Assembly (NCBI GenBank): GCA_038148435.1
Contig: JAYQVM010000031.1
Coordinates: 1 to 18,660 of the forward strand
From: UBA5109 sp038148435
GTDB lineage: Bacteria; Pseudomonadota; Gammaproteobacteria; Pseudomonadales; Pseudohongiellaceae
DNA length: 18,660 bases
Direction: 5' to 3'
In this document: positions 1 through 8,681 of the stretch, piece after piece
How the letters are laid out: each line of letters opens with the position of its first letter
Position numbering within the stretch: the stretch's first letter is position 1
The notes under the pieces: model-generated
Database searches by the model: none
Told to the model about the DNA's origin: nothing
Seen by the model: only the letters and a program-made list of their open reading frames with translations
Position numbers and translations under genes: made by a program

Positions 1-1800
1 CAACACAACTGGATCGGTCGCTCCGAGGGACTGGAATTCAGTTTTGAGGTTAGCGGGCAGGACCCTTTACAGGTCTACACGACTCGTCCTGACACCATCA
101 TGGGTCTTACCTATGTTGCCGTTGCCGCCCAGCACCCTCTGGCACTGGCTGCTGCAGCCAACAACCCGCAAATCGCTGCTTATATTGCTGAGCAAGACAA
201 TATCAAAGTTGCCGAAGCCGAACTAGCGACCATGGAAAAAACCGGCATGGATACTGGCTTCAAGGCCATTCACCCGATTAGCGGTGAAGAAGTCCCTGTT
301 TGGATTGCTAACTTTGTGCTGATGTCCTACGGTTCGGGTGCCGTCATGTCTGTTCCTGCTCATGACCAGCGTGACTGGGAGTTTGCCAAAGCATATGGGC
401 TACCAATCAAACAGGTTATTCAACCACTAGGCGATATCGAATGTGATATCACTAAGCAGGCCTTTACCGACAAAGGACTCCTGGTTAACTCAGATGAGCT
501 TGACGGCCTAGATTTTGATACAGCTTTCGTTCGACTGGTAGATTACTTCACTGCCAGAGGCACTGGACGCAAAACGGTCAACTTCCGTCTGCGAGACTGG
601 GGTGTCAGTCGCCAGCGATACTGGGGCACACCGATTCCCATGATTAACTGTAATCAGTGTGGCGCCGTCCCGGTAGCCGACATTGATCTGCCCGTTATCC
701 TGCCGACTGATGTCAGTTTTGATGGCAGCGGTTCTCCAATCAAGAAAATGCCAGAGTTTTACCAAACAACGTGCCCCCAATGTCAGGGAAAAGCCCAGCG
801 TGAAACCGATACCTTCGACACCTTCATAGAGTCTTCCTGGTATTACGCGCGTTTTGCCTGCCCCGAAGAAAACACGTCCATGCTTAATGACAAGTCTGAT
901 TACTGGTTGCCGGTTGATCAGTATATTGGCGGTATCGAGCATGCGATTCTGCATCTGCTCTATGCCCGCTTTTTTCACAAGCTGATGCGTGATGAGGGCC
1001 TGGTCAAATCTGATGAGCCTTTCAAGCGGCTTCTAACCCAGGGCATGGTTCTAAAGGATGGCAGCAAAATGTCCAAGTCACAGGGCAATACGGTTGATCC
1101 GGAAGGTTTGATTGAAAAATACGGTGCGGATACCGTGCGTCTGTTTATGATGTTTGCCTCGCCTCCTGACCAGAGCCTAGAATGGTCTGACAGTGGCGTT
1201 GAGGGGGCCTACCGTTTTCTTAAACGACTCTGGAAACTGACTGCTGCGCACGAAGCTACATCTGTTAAGCCGAATCAGCAACAGCTGAGTGAGCGGCAAA
1301 AAGCTCTGCGGCTAAAAACCCACAGCACCATCAAAAAAGTCAGTGATGATTTCGATAGGCGCCAGATTTTTAATATGGCAATCGCTGCAGTCATGGAGCT
1401 TTTCAATACCCTCAGCAAATATGTCGACACTAATAAAAATCCGGATGAGCAGGATACTACCCTTATCCAGGAAGCACTGGAAGCGATCATGCTGATGCTT
1501 GCTCCGATTGTTCCGCACTTGACACATGTCCTCTGGCAACATCTTGGCAAAAAGGGCCCGATTATTGATGCGCCTTGGCCGGCTTTTGAAGAATCCGCCC
1601 TGGAGCAAAGCAGGATAACCATAGTTGCCCAAGTAAACGGTAAACTGCGGGCAAAACTAGAACTTCCCAGCGACTGCAGCAAAGATGACATGGAAGCAGC
1701 TGCACTTGCCGATGAACATGTCCAGAAGCATATCGAGGGCCTGGCGATTCGCAAAATCATTGTGGTTGCCGGTAAACTGGTCAATATAGTTGCCAATTAG
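1..1800 (+). CDS. leuS: Leucyl-tRNA synthetase, C-terminal part (5' end outside window)
   Basis: Cytoplasmic class I synthetase that charges tRNA-Leu. The frame is open from base 1, so this is a partial gene of 599 visible residues, well short of the usual 860 or so. It begins inside the CP1 editing domain (NWIGRSEG near the start, then YTTRPDT) and includes the editing-site motif GSGAVMSVPAHDQRD. A zinc-ribbon-like CxxC...CxxC follows, with cysteine codons at 649, 658, 772 and 781; as I recall, E. coli LeuRS lacks these cysteines and Pseudomonas has them. The ETDTFDTFIESSWYY block comes next, and KMSKS is encoded at 1066-1080. The anticodon-binding region and the C-terminal domain (VAQVNGKLRAKLELP) complete it. 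The stop is TAG, 14 bases before lptE, which suggests one transcript. Identity is not in doubt. Confidence 0.98.
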   Translation, partial: QHNWIGRSEGLEFSFEVSGQDPLQVYTTRPDTIMGLTYVAVAAQHPLALAAAANNPQIAAYIAEQDNIKVAEAELATMEKTGMDTGFKAIHPISGEEVPVWIANFVLMSYGSGAVMSVPAHDQRDWEFAKAYGLPIKQVIQPLGDIECDITKQAFTDKGLLVNSDELDGLDFDTAFVRLVDYFTARGTGRKTVNFRLRDWGVSRQRYWGTPIPMINCNQCGAVPVADIDLPVILPTDVSFDGSGSPIKKMPEFYQTTCPQCQGKAQRETDTFDTFIESSWYYARFACPEENTSMLNDKSDYWLPVDQYIGGIEHAILHLLYARFFHKLMRDEGLVKSDEPFKRLLTQGMVLKDGSKMSKSQGNTVDPEGLIEKYGADTVRLFMMFASPPDQSLEWSDSGVEGAYRFLKRLWKLTAAHEATSVKPNQQQLSERQKALRLKTHSTIKKVSDDFDRRQIFNMAIAAVMELFNTLSKYVDTNKNPDEQDTTLIQEALEAIMLMLAPIVPHLTHVLWQHLGKKGPIIDAPWPAFEESALEQSRITIVAQVNGKLRAKLELPSDCSKDDMEAAALADEHVQKHIEGLAIRKIIVVAGKLVNIVAN

Positions 1801-1814
1801 ACCGAGACTCCTGT

Positions 1815-2330
1815 ATGCACTTCAAGGCCAGCCTCAGCTGTATCTACCCTAAACACTGCCTGAGTATGCTGCTGCTTTCGCTGTTCTTGAGCGCCTGCGG
1901 CTTCACGCTGCAAGGCAGCAGCCTCAATGAGCTTTCCACCAAAATTCCCCTGCTCAATCTGCAGTACAGTGCCAGTAATGAGCTTGGACGGATGTTGCGT
2001 AACCAGTTGCTGCTCTCAGGTGTCGAACTTAATAACAGCGATACATCTTTGCTGCTTCAACTTGAGGATGAGCAAACGCTTGAACGGGTTGTCAGTGTCA
2101 ACCGAAATATCCGTGTCGGCGAATACGAGCTCAACATGTTAAGCGCTTTTCAGCTGTTTGAGGACGGTGAAGTCATTCTGGATTCTGGTCGCATCAGCCT
2201 GTTTCAGTTCTATGAAGCTGATCCGCTAAATGCTGCAGCTAAAATCAGTGAAGCTGAATTGATAAAATCTGAAATGCGCCAGGAGCTGCTCGCACAGATA
2301 CTCCGGCAATTGCAGGCCTTCGAGCGCTAG
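1815..2330 (+). CDS. lptE: LPS-assembly lipoprotein LptE
   Basis: LptE is the outer-membrane lipoprotein that plugs the LptD barrel and helps place lipopolysaccharide on the cell surface. The 171-residue product has a signal peptide and a lipobox LSAC with the acylated cysteine at residue 28, followed by GFTLQG, which matches the start of mature LptE. The rest is the small alpha/beta domain typical of the family. The first ATG has only a weak GAG upstream. An in-frame ATG at residue 18 would leave a signal peptide with no positive charge, so the longer start is preferred. Position directly after leuS and upstream of holA is the usual gammaproteobacterial context and supports the call. Confidence 0.93.
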   Translation: MHFKASLSCIYPKHCLSMLLLSLFLSACGFTLQGSSLNELSTKIPLLNLQYSASNELGRMLRNQLLLSGVELNNSDTSLLLQLEDEQTLERVVSVNRNIRVGEYELNMLSAFQLFEDGEVILDSGRISLFQFYEADPLNAAAKISEAELIKSEMRQELLAQILRQLQAFER

Positions 2331-2372
2331 TTTTCATGCTTTTTCCCTAAATTTATTAAGGTTTTACGTCTA

Positions 2373-2401
2373 TTGCCCAAGGCACACAGGCTTGCAATAA
2401 T
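2373..2401 (+). promoter_or_regulatory. Candidate sigma-70 promoter for the YceI-family gene
   Basis: In the 106-base gap after lptE there is TTGCCC, then 17 bases, then AATAAT, with TGC immediately before the -10 element (extended -10 type). This would start transcription about 30 bases upstream of the YceI-family ATG. If real, the YceI gene and holA can be transcribed without leuS-lptE. The call rests on motif and spacing only. Confidence 0.4.
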
Positions 2402-2436
2402 CGCTACATCAACCCAATACAAACCTGGAGTAAGCA

Positions 2437-3030
2437 ATGCCAATAACCAAATACAGGCACTTGATATCCTTTTTAATTTTCACTGCACTGAGCATACCGG
2501 CGGGGGCTCAATGGCAACTGAATAATGAAGAATCCGCCCTTTATTACGTGACCAGCAAGGCCGCAGCAATCAGTGAGATCAACACTTTTTCGCGTTTGGC
2601 CGGAGAAATTGAAACTGATGGCAGGGCCACGCTGGATATTCAGCTCAACAGTGTTGATACCGCCATTGAGATTCGCGACCAGCGTATGCAGGAAATATTA
2701 TTTGAGGTGTCAAACTATCCACTGGCTAGCGTTAGTATCAATACGGATATGCGTATGCTGGGAAACCTGTCGGTCGGAGAAAGTCGTAATAGTAGTGTGA
2801 CATACATCCTGAACCTGCATGGCATGAGTCAGACACTCAGCACAGAGCTGAAAATCGTCAAATTGGCCGGAAATAAAATCCAGATCAGCTCTGTATCACC
2901 GATAATCATCAACGCTGGCCAGTTTGCACTTGCGCAGGGTGTTGAAGCGCTCCGTGAAGTAGCTGGCCTGCCCAGTATCAATCCTAATGTGGTAGTGACC
3001 TTTTCTCTGGTTTACCAGCAGGCCATGTAG
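2437..3030 (+). CDS. Secreted YceI-family protein
   Basis: A 197-residue exported protein. Residues 1-24 form a signal peptide ending in PAGA before QWQL, so the mature protein is periplasmic. The mature part fits the YceI lipocalin-like beta barrel: a FSRLAGEIETDG strand, a DIQLNSVDT strand, the RD dyad in IEIRDQRMQ followed by NYPLASVSI, and a late HGMSQTLS segment. YceI proteins bind polyisoprenoids or other long lipids, but their physiological role is poorly defined; the ligand here is unknown. A GGAG lies six bases before the ATG. It sits between lptE and holA, which are normally adjacent, and its stop is five bases before the holA start, so holA translation may be coupled to it. Confidence 0.88.
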   Translation: MPITKYRHLISFLIFTALSIPAGAQWQLNNEESALYYVTSKAAAISEINTFSRLAGEIETDGRATLDIQLNSVDTAIEIRDQRMQEILFEVSNYPLASVSINTDMRMLGNLSVGESRNSSVTYILNLHGMSQTLSTELKIVKLAGNKIQISSVSPIIINAGQFALAQGVEALREVAGLPSINPNVVVTFSLVYQQAM

Positions 3031-3035
3031 GCAGC

Positions 3036-4058
3036 GTGCAAATCAAAGCAGAACAGCTTCTTGCACAGCTGGAACGTCAGCCGCTACCGCTGGTATGGAT
3101 AGCCGGCGATGAAACGCTGCTGGTGCAGGAAACCTGTGATTCACTTCGGTACTATGCCCGGCAGCAGGGTTTTTTGGATCGGGAAGTCTATACCGTTCAG
3201 GGCAATTTTGATTGGCAAAGTCTTCTGACCTCGGGCAACAGCCTCTCCCTGTTTGCAGAAAAGAAACTAATAGAGCTGCGTCTGGGCAATGCCAAACTCG
3301 ATAATGACGGCAAAAAAGCCCTGCATACCTTTCTAGAAAATTCCTCTGAAGACAATCTCTTGCTAATATCCAGCGCTCGCCTGGAAAAATCCAGCACCCA
3401 GGCCAAGTGGTTTAAACAGATTGAATCGGTCGCCTATTTTGTACCGCTTTGGCCGATCACAAACCAGCAATTACCCGGCTGGATCGGACAGCGTTTAAAA
3501 GGGCATGGACTGAAAGCTGACGAGCAGGCCATTAGGATTCTGTGCCAGCGAACAGAAGGCAACTTGCTCGCCACTGCCCAGGAAATTGATAAGTTAAGCA
3601 TTCTCTGTGAATCCACTGAACTCGATGCCCAGACAGTGGCCCGTGCAGTGGCAGACAGTTCCCGTTTTAATGTGTTCTCACTGATTGATTGCGCTCTGGA
3701 AGGTCAGGCCGGACGTGCACTGACAATACTGCAGCACCTGAAAGCAGAAGGTGAAGATGCCCTGAAAATCCTGAATTTTACCTGCAAGGAGATCCGCTCT
3801 CTGTTGCCCATGCTGAAACTGTTACAGACTGGGGCATCTGTCCCCGCTGTCATGCAGCAATACGGGGTCTGGCGTAATCGCATGGGGGCTGTTGGGGCCG
3901 CGCTGAATCAGCATGAACCAGCTTCACTTGAACGCATGCTGGAGCAGGCTGCCAAGATTGACCAATCTGTCAAAGGGATTAACGACTTGAATACCTGGGA
4001 TGAGCTGGCTGAACTTATCCTTGGACTTGCCGGCAAATCTCTTGCCCTGTCTGACTAG
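3036..4058 (+). CDS. holA: DNA polymerase III delta subunit
   Basis: Delta is the clamp-loader subunit that opens the beta sliding clamp. The 340-residue length matches E. coli HolA (about 343). Characteristic segments are MQIKAEQLLAQLE and WIAGDETLLVQE at the N terminus, NSLSLFAEKKLIELRL, the central LPGWIGQRLKGHGL and EGNLLATAQEIDKLSIL of the AAA+ core, and the C-terminal collar helices including VWRNRMGAVGAALN. The start is GTG, chosen because no upstream in-frame ATG exists and the N terminus matches the family. It begins five bases after the YceI stop, with AGG across that stop as the ribosome site. Its stop is only six bases from the stop of the convergent DUF5916 gene. Confidence 0.95.
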   Translation: MQIKAEQLLAQLERQPLPLVWIAGDETLLVQETCDSLRYYARQQGFLDREVYTVQGNFDWQSLLTSGNSLSLFAEKKLIELRLGNAKLDNDGKKALHTFLENSSEDNLLLISSARLEKSSTQAKWFKQIESVAYFVPLWPITNQQLPGWIGQRLKGHGLKADEQAIRILCQRTEGNLLATAQEIDKLSILCESTELDAQTVARAVADSSRFNVFSLIDCALEGQAGRALTILQHLKAEGEDALKILNFTCKEIRSLLPMLKLLQTGASVPAVMQQYGVWRNRMGAVGAALNQHEPASLERMLEQAAKIDQSVKGINDLNTWDELAELILGLAGKSLALSD

Positions 4059-4064
4059 TGACAG

Positions 4065-6365
4065 CTAGTAACGGAAGGTGTAGGTAAATTTTAGCGACAG
4101 ATCCGAGGTGGTAGAAGAGAAATTATTGTCCTTGTCGCGATCCTGTGCACCATAGTTGAACACCAGGAATGCCTGCTGGCCTGCTTGCGGAATCCAGTTA
4201 AGCCGGCTATTGAAGCCAAGGCCTTCTGAAACGTTGTCATATTGCAGGTAATTACTCCAGGACCATCGTGAATTGAAAGCCACATTGGCCGTGATGGAAA
4301 GCTGCCGCACCTTGAAATTGCCCTCCGGCAACTTGATGGAGTTCTCACCATAGTTGAGCCCAAATTCGTAGCGAGGACTTGGTCGCCAGGTATTGTTGGC
4401 CCGTAACTGGAGGTAGTCACCGTGATAATACTCACCGATGCCCATCATCAGGTTACTGGAAAAACGGCGCTGTCCGGCGGTATTGACCAGCAAGAGCCAC
4501 TGGTTAAATTCGTATTCGCCACGGGGAATAACCACCGTACGGGAGCCGTCTGAAGCCCGGAAAATAGTAAAGTCATTCAGTAGAACTTCCCGGTTTCTTC
4601 TCACCCGGGTGAACAGCCTGTCGTTTTCCTGGTTAAACAGGGCGATACGCACGCCAAGATCCTCGGAGTTGAGTCCACCATTCAGCAATTCGGCACGGTA
4701 GCCATCAAAACCCATATACACATTGCGAATATAGCTGCCACTGGCAAGGCGTTTAACATAGCCACCATCCAGCGCATAATCCTGTATGCCGGTTCGACTG
4801 ACGAAGCCGACTGCTGGATCAAAATTCTTTTCAACGCGGTTATATACAGCACCACCACGCCAACCGGTATTGTTTGGCGTACTCAATGCCAGGCTGTAGG
4901 CCATGTCATCACCCTGCTTACCCTGGGTATCACTTTTCTGTACCCAGGTGTTCAACTCCAGAATTTTGTCATTGCCCAACTGTGAATTACGGTACCTGAA
5001 ATCAGCACCCAGAAGGCTGCTGTCAAGATTGGATTGAGGGTCACCATCCGTCATGATAAGGCCAAAGCGGGACTCTGAGAGGACATTCATCACAGCCCTA
5101 CCGACAAAAATTTCACTGGCCTCAACACCATTTGCGACATCCTCATCCTGAGAGATCAGTAATGAGCCGACATTTAAATTACCGACCCTGCCGCTCAGTT
5201 TGCCCCCTACCTGAAGATCTACCGGAGCACCGGAAGCGCTGAGACCGATTGTTCGTGAGAAAAAAGGTCGGGCATTTTGCGAACTGTCATTGGGAATCGC
5301 CGCATTACCGGTACCATCACGATTACCAAAACCATAGGTGCCGATCTGGCCAAACTCAAAAATATCCGAATCCCGCAAAAAGAAGTCGCGTTTTTCCGGA
5401 AAAAACAGAGAAAAACGGGTGAGATTTACTTGCCTGTCATCCACTTCGGTTGCCGAAAAGTCCGTGTTGACCGTCAGGGCAGCATTCAGGGAAGGTGTGA
5501 TCTTGTAGAAAACATCTAGCGTTGGCTCGAAGCTTTCTTCCACACCGACATTCACACCGCTGCCATAGCTTCTCTCCCTTCTCAGGGTCAGACCGGGAAC
5601 AACATCAAGGCCTCTTCCCTGGCGCATGCCATTCATATTGGTTGCGATACCAGAAGCACCGGGATTGAACTGGCGGTTCTGGGAAAACCAAGTAATTTCT
5701 TCATTATTCCTCCGAATGACACGCTGGAAATTGATCCCCCATTCCGTACTACTCGGTTCAAAAGATAGGGTTTGAAAGGGAATACGCATTTCTGTCGTCC
5801 AGCCATCCTGGTCCATGCTGCTTTCACCCTGCCAAATGCCTTGCCAATTGGTTTCCATATCCGTGGGACTGTTGTAAATCGCATCCCAGCGAACACCATT
5901 GGGGTTCATGGCAAAACGGTAACCGCTGCGTCGATCCAGGAAGGGGTCCAGAATGATATTGAAGACATCATCCGGATTGATATTGGCATTTTGCCTTAAT
6001 ACCGAGGCACTGATCTCATCTGCCTGGGTATCCCACATGCGAGCGCCGATAAATATGGCATTTTCGGTGTAAAAAATTCTGACTTCTGTACGCTGGGAAG
6101 GCTCCTCGTATTCAAAGGGATTCATCTGATACAGGTCTGTCACCAGCAAGGCCTGCTCCCAGATAGCTTCATCCATCATGCCATCAATGCGCGGCTCTTC
6201 ATTCAGCCTGACCATGCTCAAGCTTTTCGAATTCAAGGAAACACCTGCCAGCTCGGCCTGGGCGCTTGCCAGCGCAGACAAGACGAGCAGCAAGTAGCCA
6301 AGAGCCGTTCTGTAGATTTTCGAACGCCAGGAAAACAATAGGAATAAATCAGTCATGAAGTTCAA
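4065..6365 (-). CDS. Outer-membrane protein with CBM9-like domain and DUF5916 barrel (downstream paralogue)
   Basis: A 766-residue exported protein of unknown function. A signal peptide ends near ALASAQA (residues 31-37). Residues about 58-245 form a beta-sandwich like carbohydrate-binding family 9, beginning with RIDGMMDEAIW and including TEVRIFYTENAIFIGAR and RRSGYRFAMNPNG. Residues about 255-766 are the DUF5916 region, with the signature QVNLTRFSLFFPEKRDFFL at 312-330. The chain ends in TYTFRY, a C-terminal aromatic typical of outer-membrane barrels recognised by BAM. Carbohydrate binding is inferred from fold similarity only. The chosen start is TTG, because GGAG lies nine bases before it; the ATG three codons later is 18 bases from GGAG. 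It lies 45 bases after the stop of its paralogue and is probably co-transcribed with it. Confidence 0.85.
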   Translation of the reverse strand: MNFMTDLFLLFSWRSKIYRTALGYLLLVLSALASAQAELAGVSLNSKSLSMVRLNEEPRIDGMMDEAIWEQALLVTDLYQMNPFEYEEPSQRTEVRIFYTENAIFIGARMWDTQADEISASVLRQNANINPDDVFNIILDPFLDRRSGYRFAMNPNGVRWDAIYNSPTDMETNWQGIWQGESSMDQDGWTTEMRIPFQTLSFEPSSTEWGINFQRVIRRNNEEITWFSQNRQFNPGASGIATNMNGMRQGRGLDVVPGLTLRRERSYGSGVNVGVEESFEPTLDVFYKITPSLNAALTVNTDFSATEVDDRQVNLTRFSLFFPEKRDFFLRDSDIFEFGQIGTYGFGNRDGTGNAAIPNDSSQNARPFFSRTIGLSASGAPVDLQVGGKLSGRVGNLNVGSLLISQDEDVANGVEASEIFVGRAVMNVLSESRFGLIMTDGDPQSNLDSSLLGADFRYRNSQLGNDKILELNTWVQKSDTQGKQGDDMAYSLALSTPNNTGWRGGAVYNRVEKNFDPAVGFVSRTGIQDYALDGGYVKRLASGSYIRNVYMGFDGYRAELLNGGLNSEDLGVRIALFNQENDRLFTRVRRNREVLLNDFTIFRASDGSRTVVIPRGEYEFNQWLLLVNTAGQRRFSSNLMMGIGEYYHGDYLQLRANNTWRPSPRYEFGLNYGENSIKLPEGNFKVRQLSITANVAFNSRWSWSNYLQYDNVSEGLGFNSRLNWIPQAGQQAFLVFNYGAQDRDKDNNFSSTTSDLSLKFTYTFRY

Positions 6366-6374
6366 AAAGTGTTA

Positions 6375-6378
6375 CTCC
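6375..6378 (-). promoter_or_regulatory. Ribosome binding site supporting a TTG start
   Basis: GGAG is nine bases from the TTG at 6365 and 18 bases from the ATG at 6356. Normal spacing is about 5-10 bases, so the TTG start is favoured. Confidence 0.5.
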
Positions 6379-6384
6379 AGTCTT

Positions 6385-6410
6385 GCCGAAAACTTGTTTT
6401 CAGTGTCGGC
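6385..6410 (-). other. Hairpin in the gap between the two DUF5916 genes
   Basis: The 45-base gap holds an inverted repeat with outer arms GCCGA and TCGGC (6385-6389 and 6406-6410) and an inner GAAAAC/GTTTTC pair (6388-6393 and 6396-6401). The two pairings partly compete. It starts right at the stop codon of the upstream paralogue and has no T-run after it on the minus strand, so it is not a standard terminator. It could protect or partly stop the message between the two genes. Confidence 0.3.
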
Positions 6411-8681
6411 CTAGAAGCGGAAAGTATAGGTAGCTCGTAAAGATAAATCCGAAGCAGTCGAAATGAAACTATTATCTTTGTCTATATCCTGGGCACCATA
6501 ATTAAACACTAAGATTGCCTGTTGCCCCGCTTCCGGTATGTATACTAAACGACTATTGAATCCGGCAGCTTCGGATACATTGTCATACTGTAATAAGTTA
6601 TTCCATGACCAACGAGTATTTAAAGCAAGGTTTGCCTCTAGGTTTATTTGGCGAACCTTGAAGTCGCCAGCAGGTAACTTAATTGAATTTTCATTATGCG
6701 TTAGGCCAAACTCCAGCTGATTACTTGGTCGCCAGGTAAAGGCGGATCTGAACTCCAGGTGATCACCGTCATAAAATTCACCGGCCCATACACTCAATTG
6801 TGCAGAGAGCTTTCGATGAGTGCCAGTGTTCAAAAAAACTCTTGCCTCATTGAAGGTGTAACTGCCACGTGGTATCACGACCGATCTTGATCCATCCGAA
6901 GCCCTGAAAATTGAAAAATCATTCAACAGCACTTCCTTCGCCTGAACCAATCTTGCAAAAAATCTGTCGCGCGTTCGATTGTATAGAGATAAGCGAATAC
7001 CGACATCCTGAGAGCTTAATTCTCCGCTGGATAAGAGCTCAGCTCGATAACCATCCACTGTCACATTATAAGAAGCAAAATAACTGCTGGGCGGCATCAG
7101 GTATGAGTAACCCCCTTCCAATGCGTATTCTGCAACGCCTGTTCGATTTACATAGCCTACAGCCGGATCAAAGTTCTGTTCTACTCTTGTGTAAATAGCC
7201 GTACCGCGCAAGCCATTCCTGTTGGGAGAACTCAGGGCGAGACTGTATGCCATATCGTCACCTTGCTTACCTTCCGTATCCGTTTGTTGCACCCAGGCAG
7301 TTACCTCTACAGTCTTGTTATTGGACAAGCGAGAATTTCGATAGCGAAAATCTGCACCAAATAGTGAGCTATCCAGATTAGACTGTGGGTCTCCATCCGT
7401 CATCATGACGCCTAGCTGTGACTCTGCCAGTACATTCATTACAGCTCTTCCGACAAAAATATCTGTCGCATCAACACCAGTCGCCACATCCTCATCTTGT
7501 GAAATGATCAATGAACCGACATTGAAATTGCCAACCCGACCACTGATCTTTCCGCCGACATTAAGGTCGACTGGCGTCCCATTGGCGCTTAATCCAATTC
7601 TCCGGGAAAAGAAAGGCCTAGCATTTTGTTGCGCTGCACCGGGTATTGCCGAAAAGCCTGTACCCCAATTGGCAGAAAAAGAGTAGGTCCCAATTTGGCC
7701 AAATTCAAAAATGTCCGAATCACGCAGAAAAAAATCACGCTTTTCCGGAAAAAATAATGAAAATCGTGTCAGGTTGACCTGGCGGTTATCCACTTCTGCT
7801 GCTGAAAAATCAGTATTAAGCGTTACGGATGCATTCAAGGAAGAGGTAACTTTGTAGAATAAATCTAAGGTTGGCTCAAAACTATTCTCAACACCGGAAC
7901 CAGGACCTACACCAAAAACCTTGTCGCGACGCAAGGTCAGACCCGGAACAATATCCAGACCTTTACCCTGCTGAATGCCACTGATACCTGTCGCTATCCC
8001 GGAGGTTCCTGGATTATTCTGTCGATCACGCGAAAGCCACGAGATTCGCTCATCATTGCGCCTGATAATCCGCTGGAAATTGATGCCCCAATCAGAGTTG
8101 AAGGGATCAAACGATAGTGTCTGAAACGGAATGCGCATTTCAGTCGTCCAGCCATCTTCACCAATGGCACTTTGGCCCTGCCAGATACCCAGCCAGTTTG
8201 CATCCGTTTCTGTAGGACTGCTGTATATCGCTTCCCACCAGATACCATATGGACTGATAGCAAAACGATAACCACTGCGTCTATTAAGAAAGGGATCGAG
8301 TAATAAAATAAAAACATCTTCTTGAGTAACCCCTCCATATTGCCGAAGTGACTGAGCAGTAATCAGTTCCGGATTATCTTCAAACATTTTAGCGCCTACA
8401 TAGATGGCATCTTCGGTGTAAAAAATTCTTACTTCTGTGCGTTGTGACGGCGTAGCATATTCGATAGGCGTGGTTTGATAAAAATCTGTAATCACTCTCG
8501 CCTGTTGCCATACCGCATCATCTAGAAGTCCATCAATTTTAGGTTCTAGGCTGAGTTTGACCATCTCTATGCTCTTCAAAGCATCAGCCGAAGTAGAAAT
8601 ATCTTCCTGTGAGCAGACAGTCGTAGAAATTAACAGCAATACGAGGGCGAATAACGTTTGGGTTATTGGTTTTTCAATCAT
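6411..8681 (-). CDS. Outer-membrane protein with CBM9-like domain and DUF5916 barrel (upstream paralogue)
   Basis: A 756-residue exported protein, paralogous to the next gene downstream. It has a hydrophobic signal peptide (FALVLLLISTTVC), a CBM9-like domain starting at KIDGLLDDAVW, the DUF5916 signature QVNLTRFSLFFPEKRDFFL and a C-terminal TYTFRF, so it is most likely an outer-membrane barrel. In a 103-residue stretch after the shared NARPFFSR the two proteins agree at 83 positions by my count. The gene is visibly more AT-rich than its partner. The ATG at 8681 is chosen because it gives a normal signal peptide; a GTG at 8702 would add seven residues. The nearest GGAG (8702-8705) is 20 bases from the ATG, so the true start is uncertain. 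The gene follows lipA closely and may be read from the lip operon. Function unknown. Confidence 0.84.
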   Translation of the reverse strand: MIEKPITQTLFALVLLLISTTVCSQEDISTSADALKSIEMVKLSLEPKIDGLLDDAVWQQARVITDFYQTTPIEYATPSQRTEVRIFYTEDAIYVGAKMFEDNPELITAQSLRQYGGVTQEDVFILLLDPFLNRRSGYRFAISPYGIWWEAIYSSPTETDANWLGIWQGQSAIGEDGWTTEMRIPFQTLSFDPFNSDWGINFQRIIRRNDERISWLSRDRQNNPGTSGIATGISGIQQGKGLDIVPGLTLRRDKVFGVGPGSGVENSFEPTLDLFYKVTSSLNASVTLNTDFSAAEVDNRQVNLTRFSLFFPEKRDFFLRDSDIFEFGQIGTYSFSANWGTGFSAIPGAAQQNARPFFSRRIGLSANGTPVDLNVGGKISGRVGNFNVGSLIISQDEDVATGVDATDIFVGRAVMNVLAESQLGVMMTDGDPQSNLDSSLFGADFRYRNSRLSNNKTVEVTAWVQQTDTEGKQGDDMAYSLALSSPNRNGLRGTAIYTRVEQNFDPAVGYVNRTGVAEYALEGGYSYLMPPSSYFASYNVTVDGYRAELLSSGELSSQDVGIRLSLYNRTRDRFFARLVQAKEVLLNDFSIFRASDGSRSVVIPRGSYTFNEARVFLNTGTHRKLSAQLSVWAGEFYDGDHLEFRSAFTWRPSNQLEFGLTHNENSIKLPAGDFKVRQINLEANLALNTRWSWNNLLQYDNVSEAAGFNSRLVYIPEAGQQAILVFNYGAQDIDKDNSFISTASDLSLRATYTFRF

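Noticed and set aside
508..978. 156-residue open frame antisense to leuS
   Set aside because: It lies wholly opposite a conserved part of LeuRS, shows no recognisable domain and has no good ribosome site.
4054..4069. ACTAG/CTAGT inverted repeat at the convergent stops, as a bidirectional terminator
   Set aside because: The stem is only five base pairs, AT-containing and without T-runs on either side.
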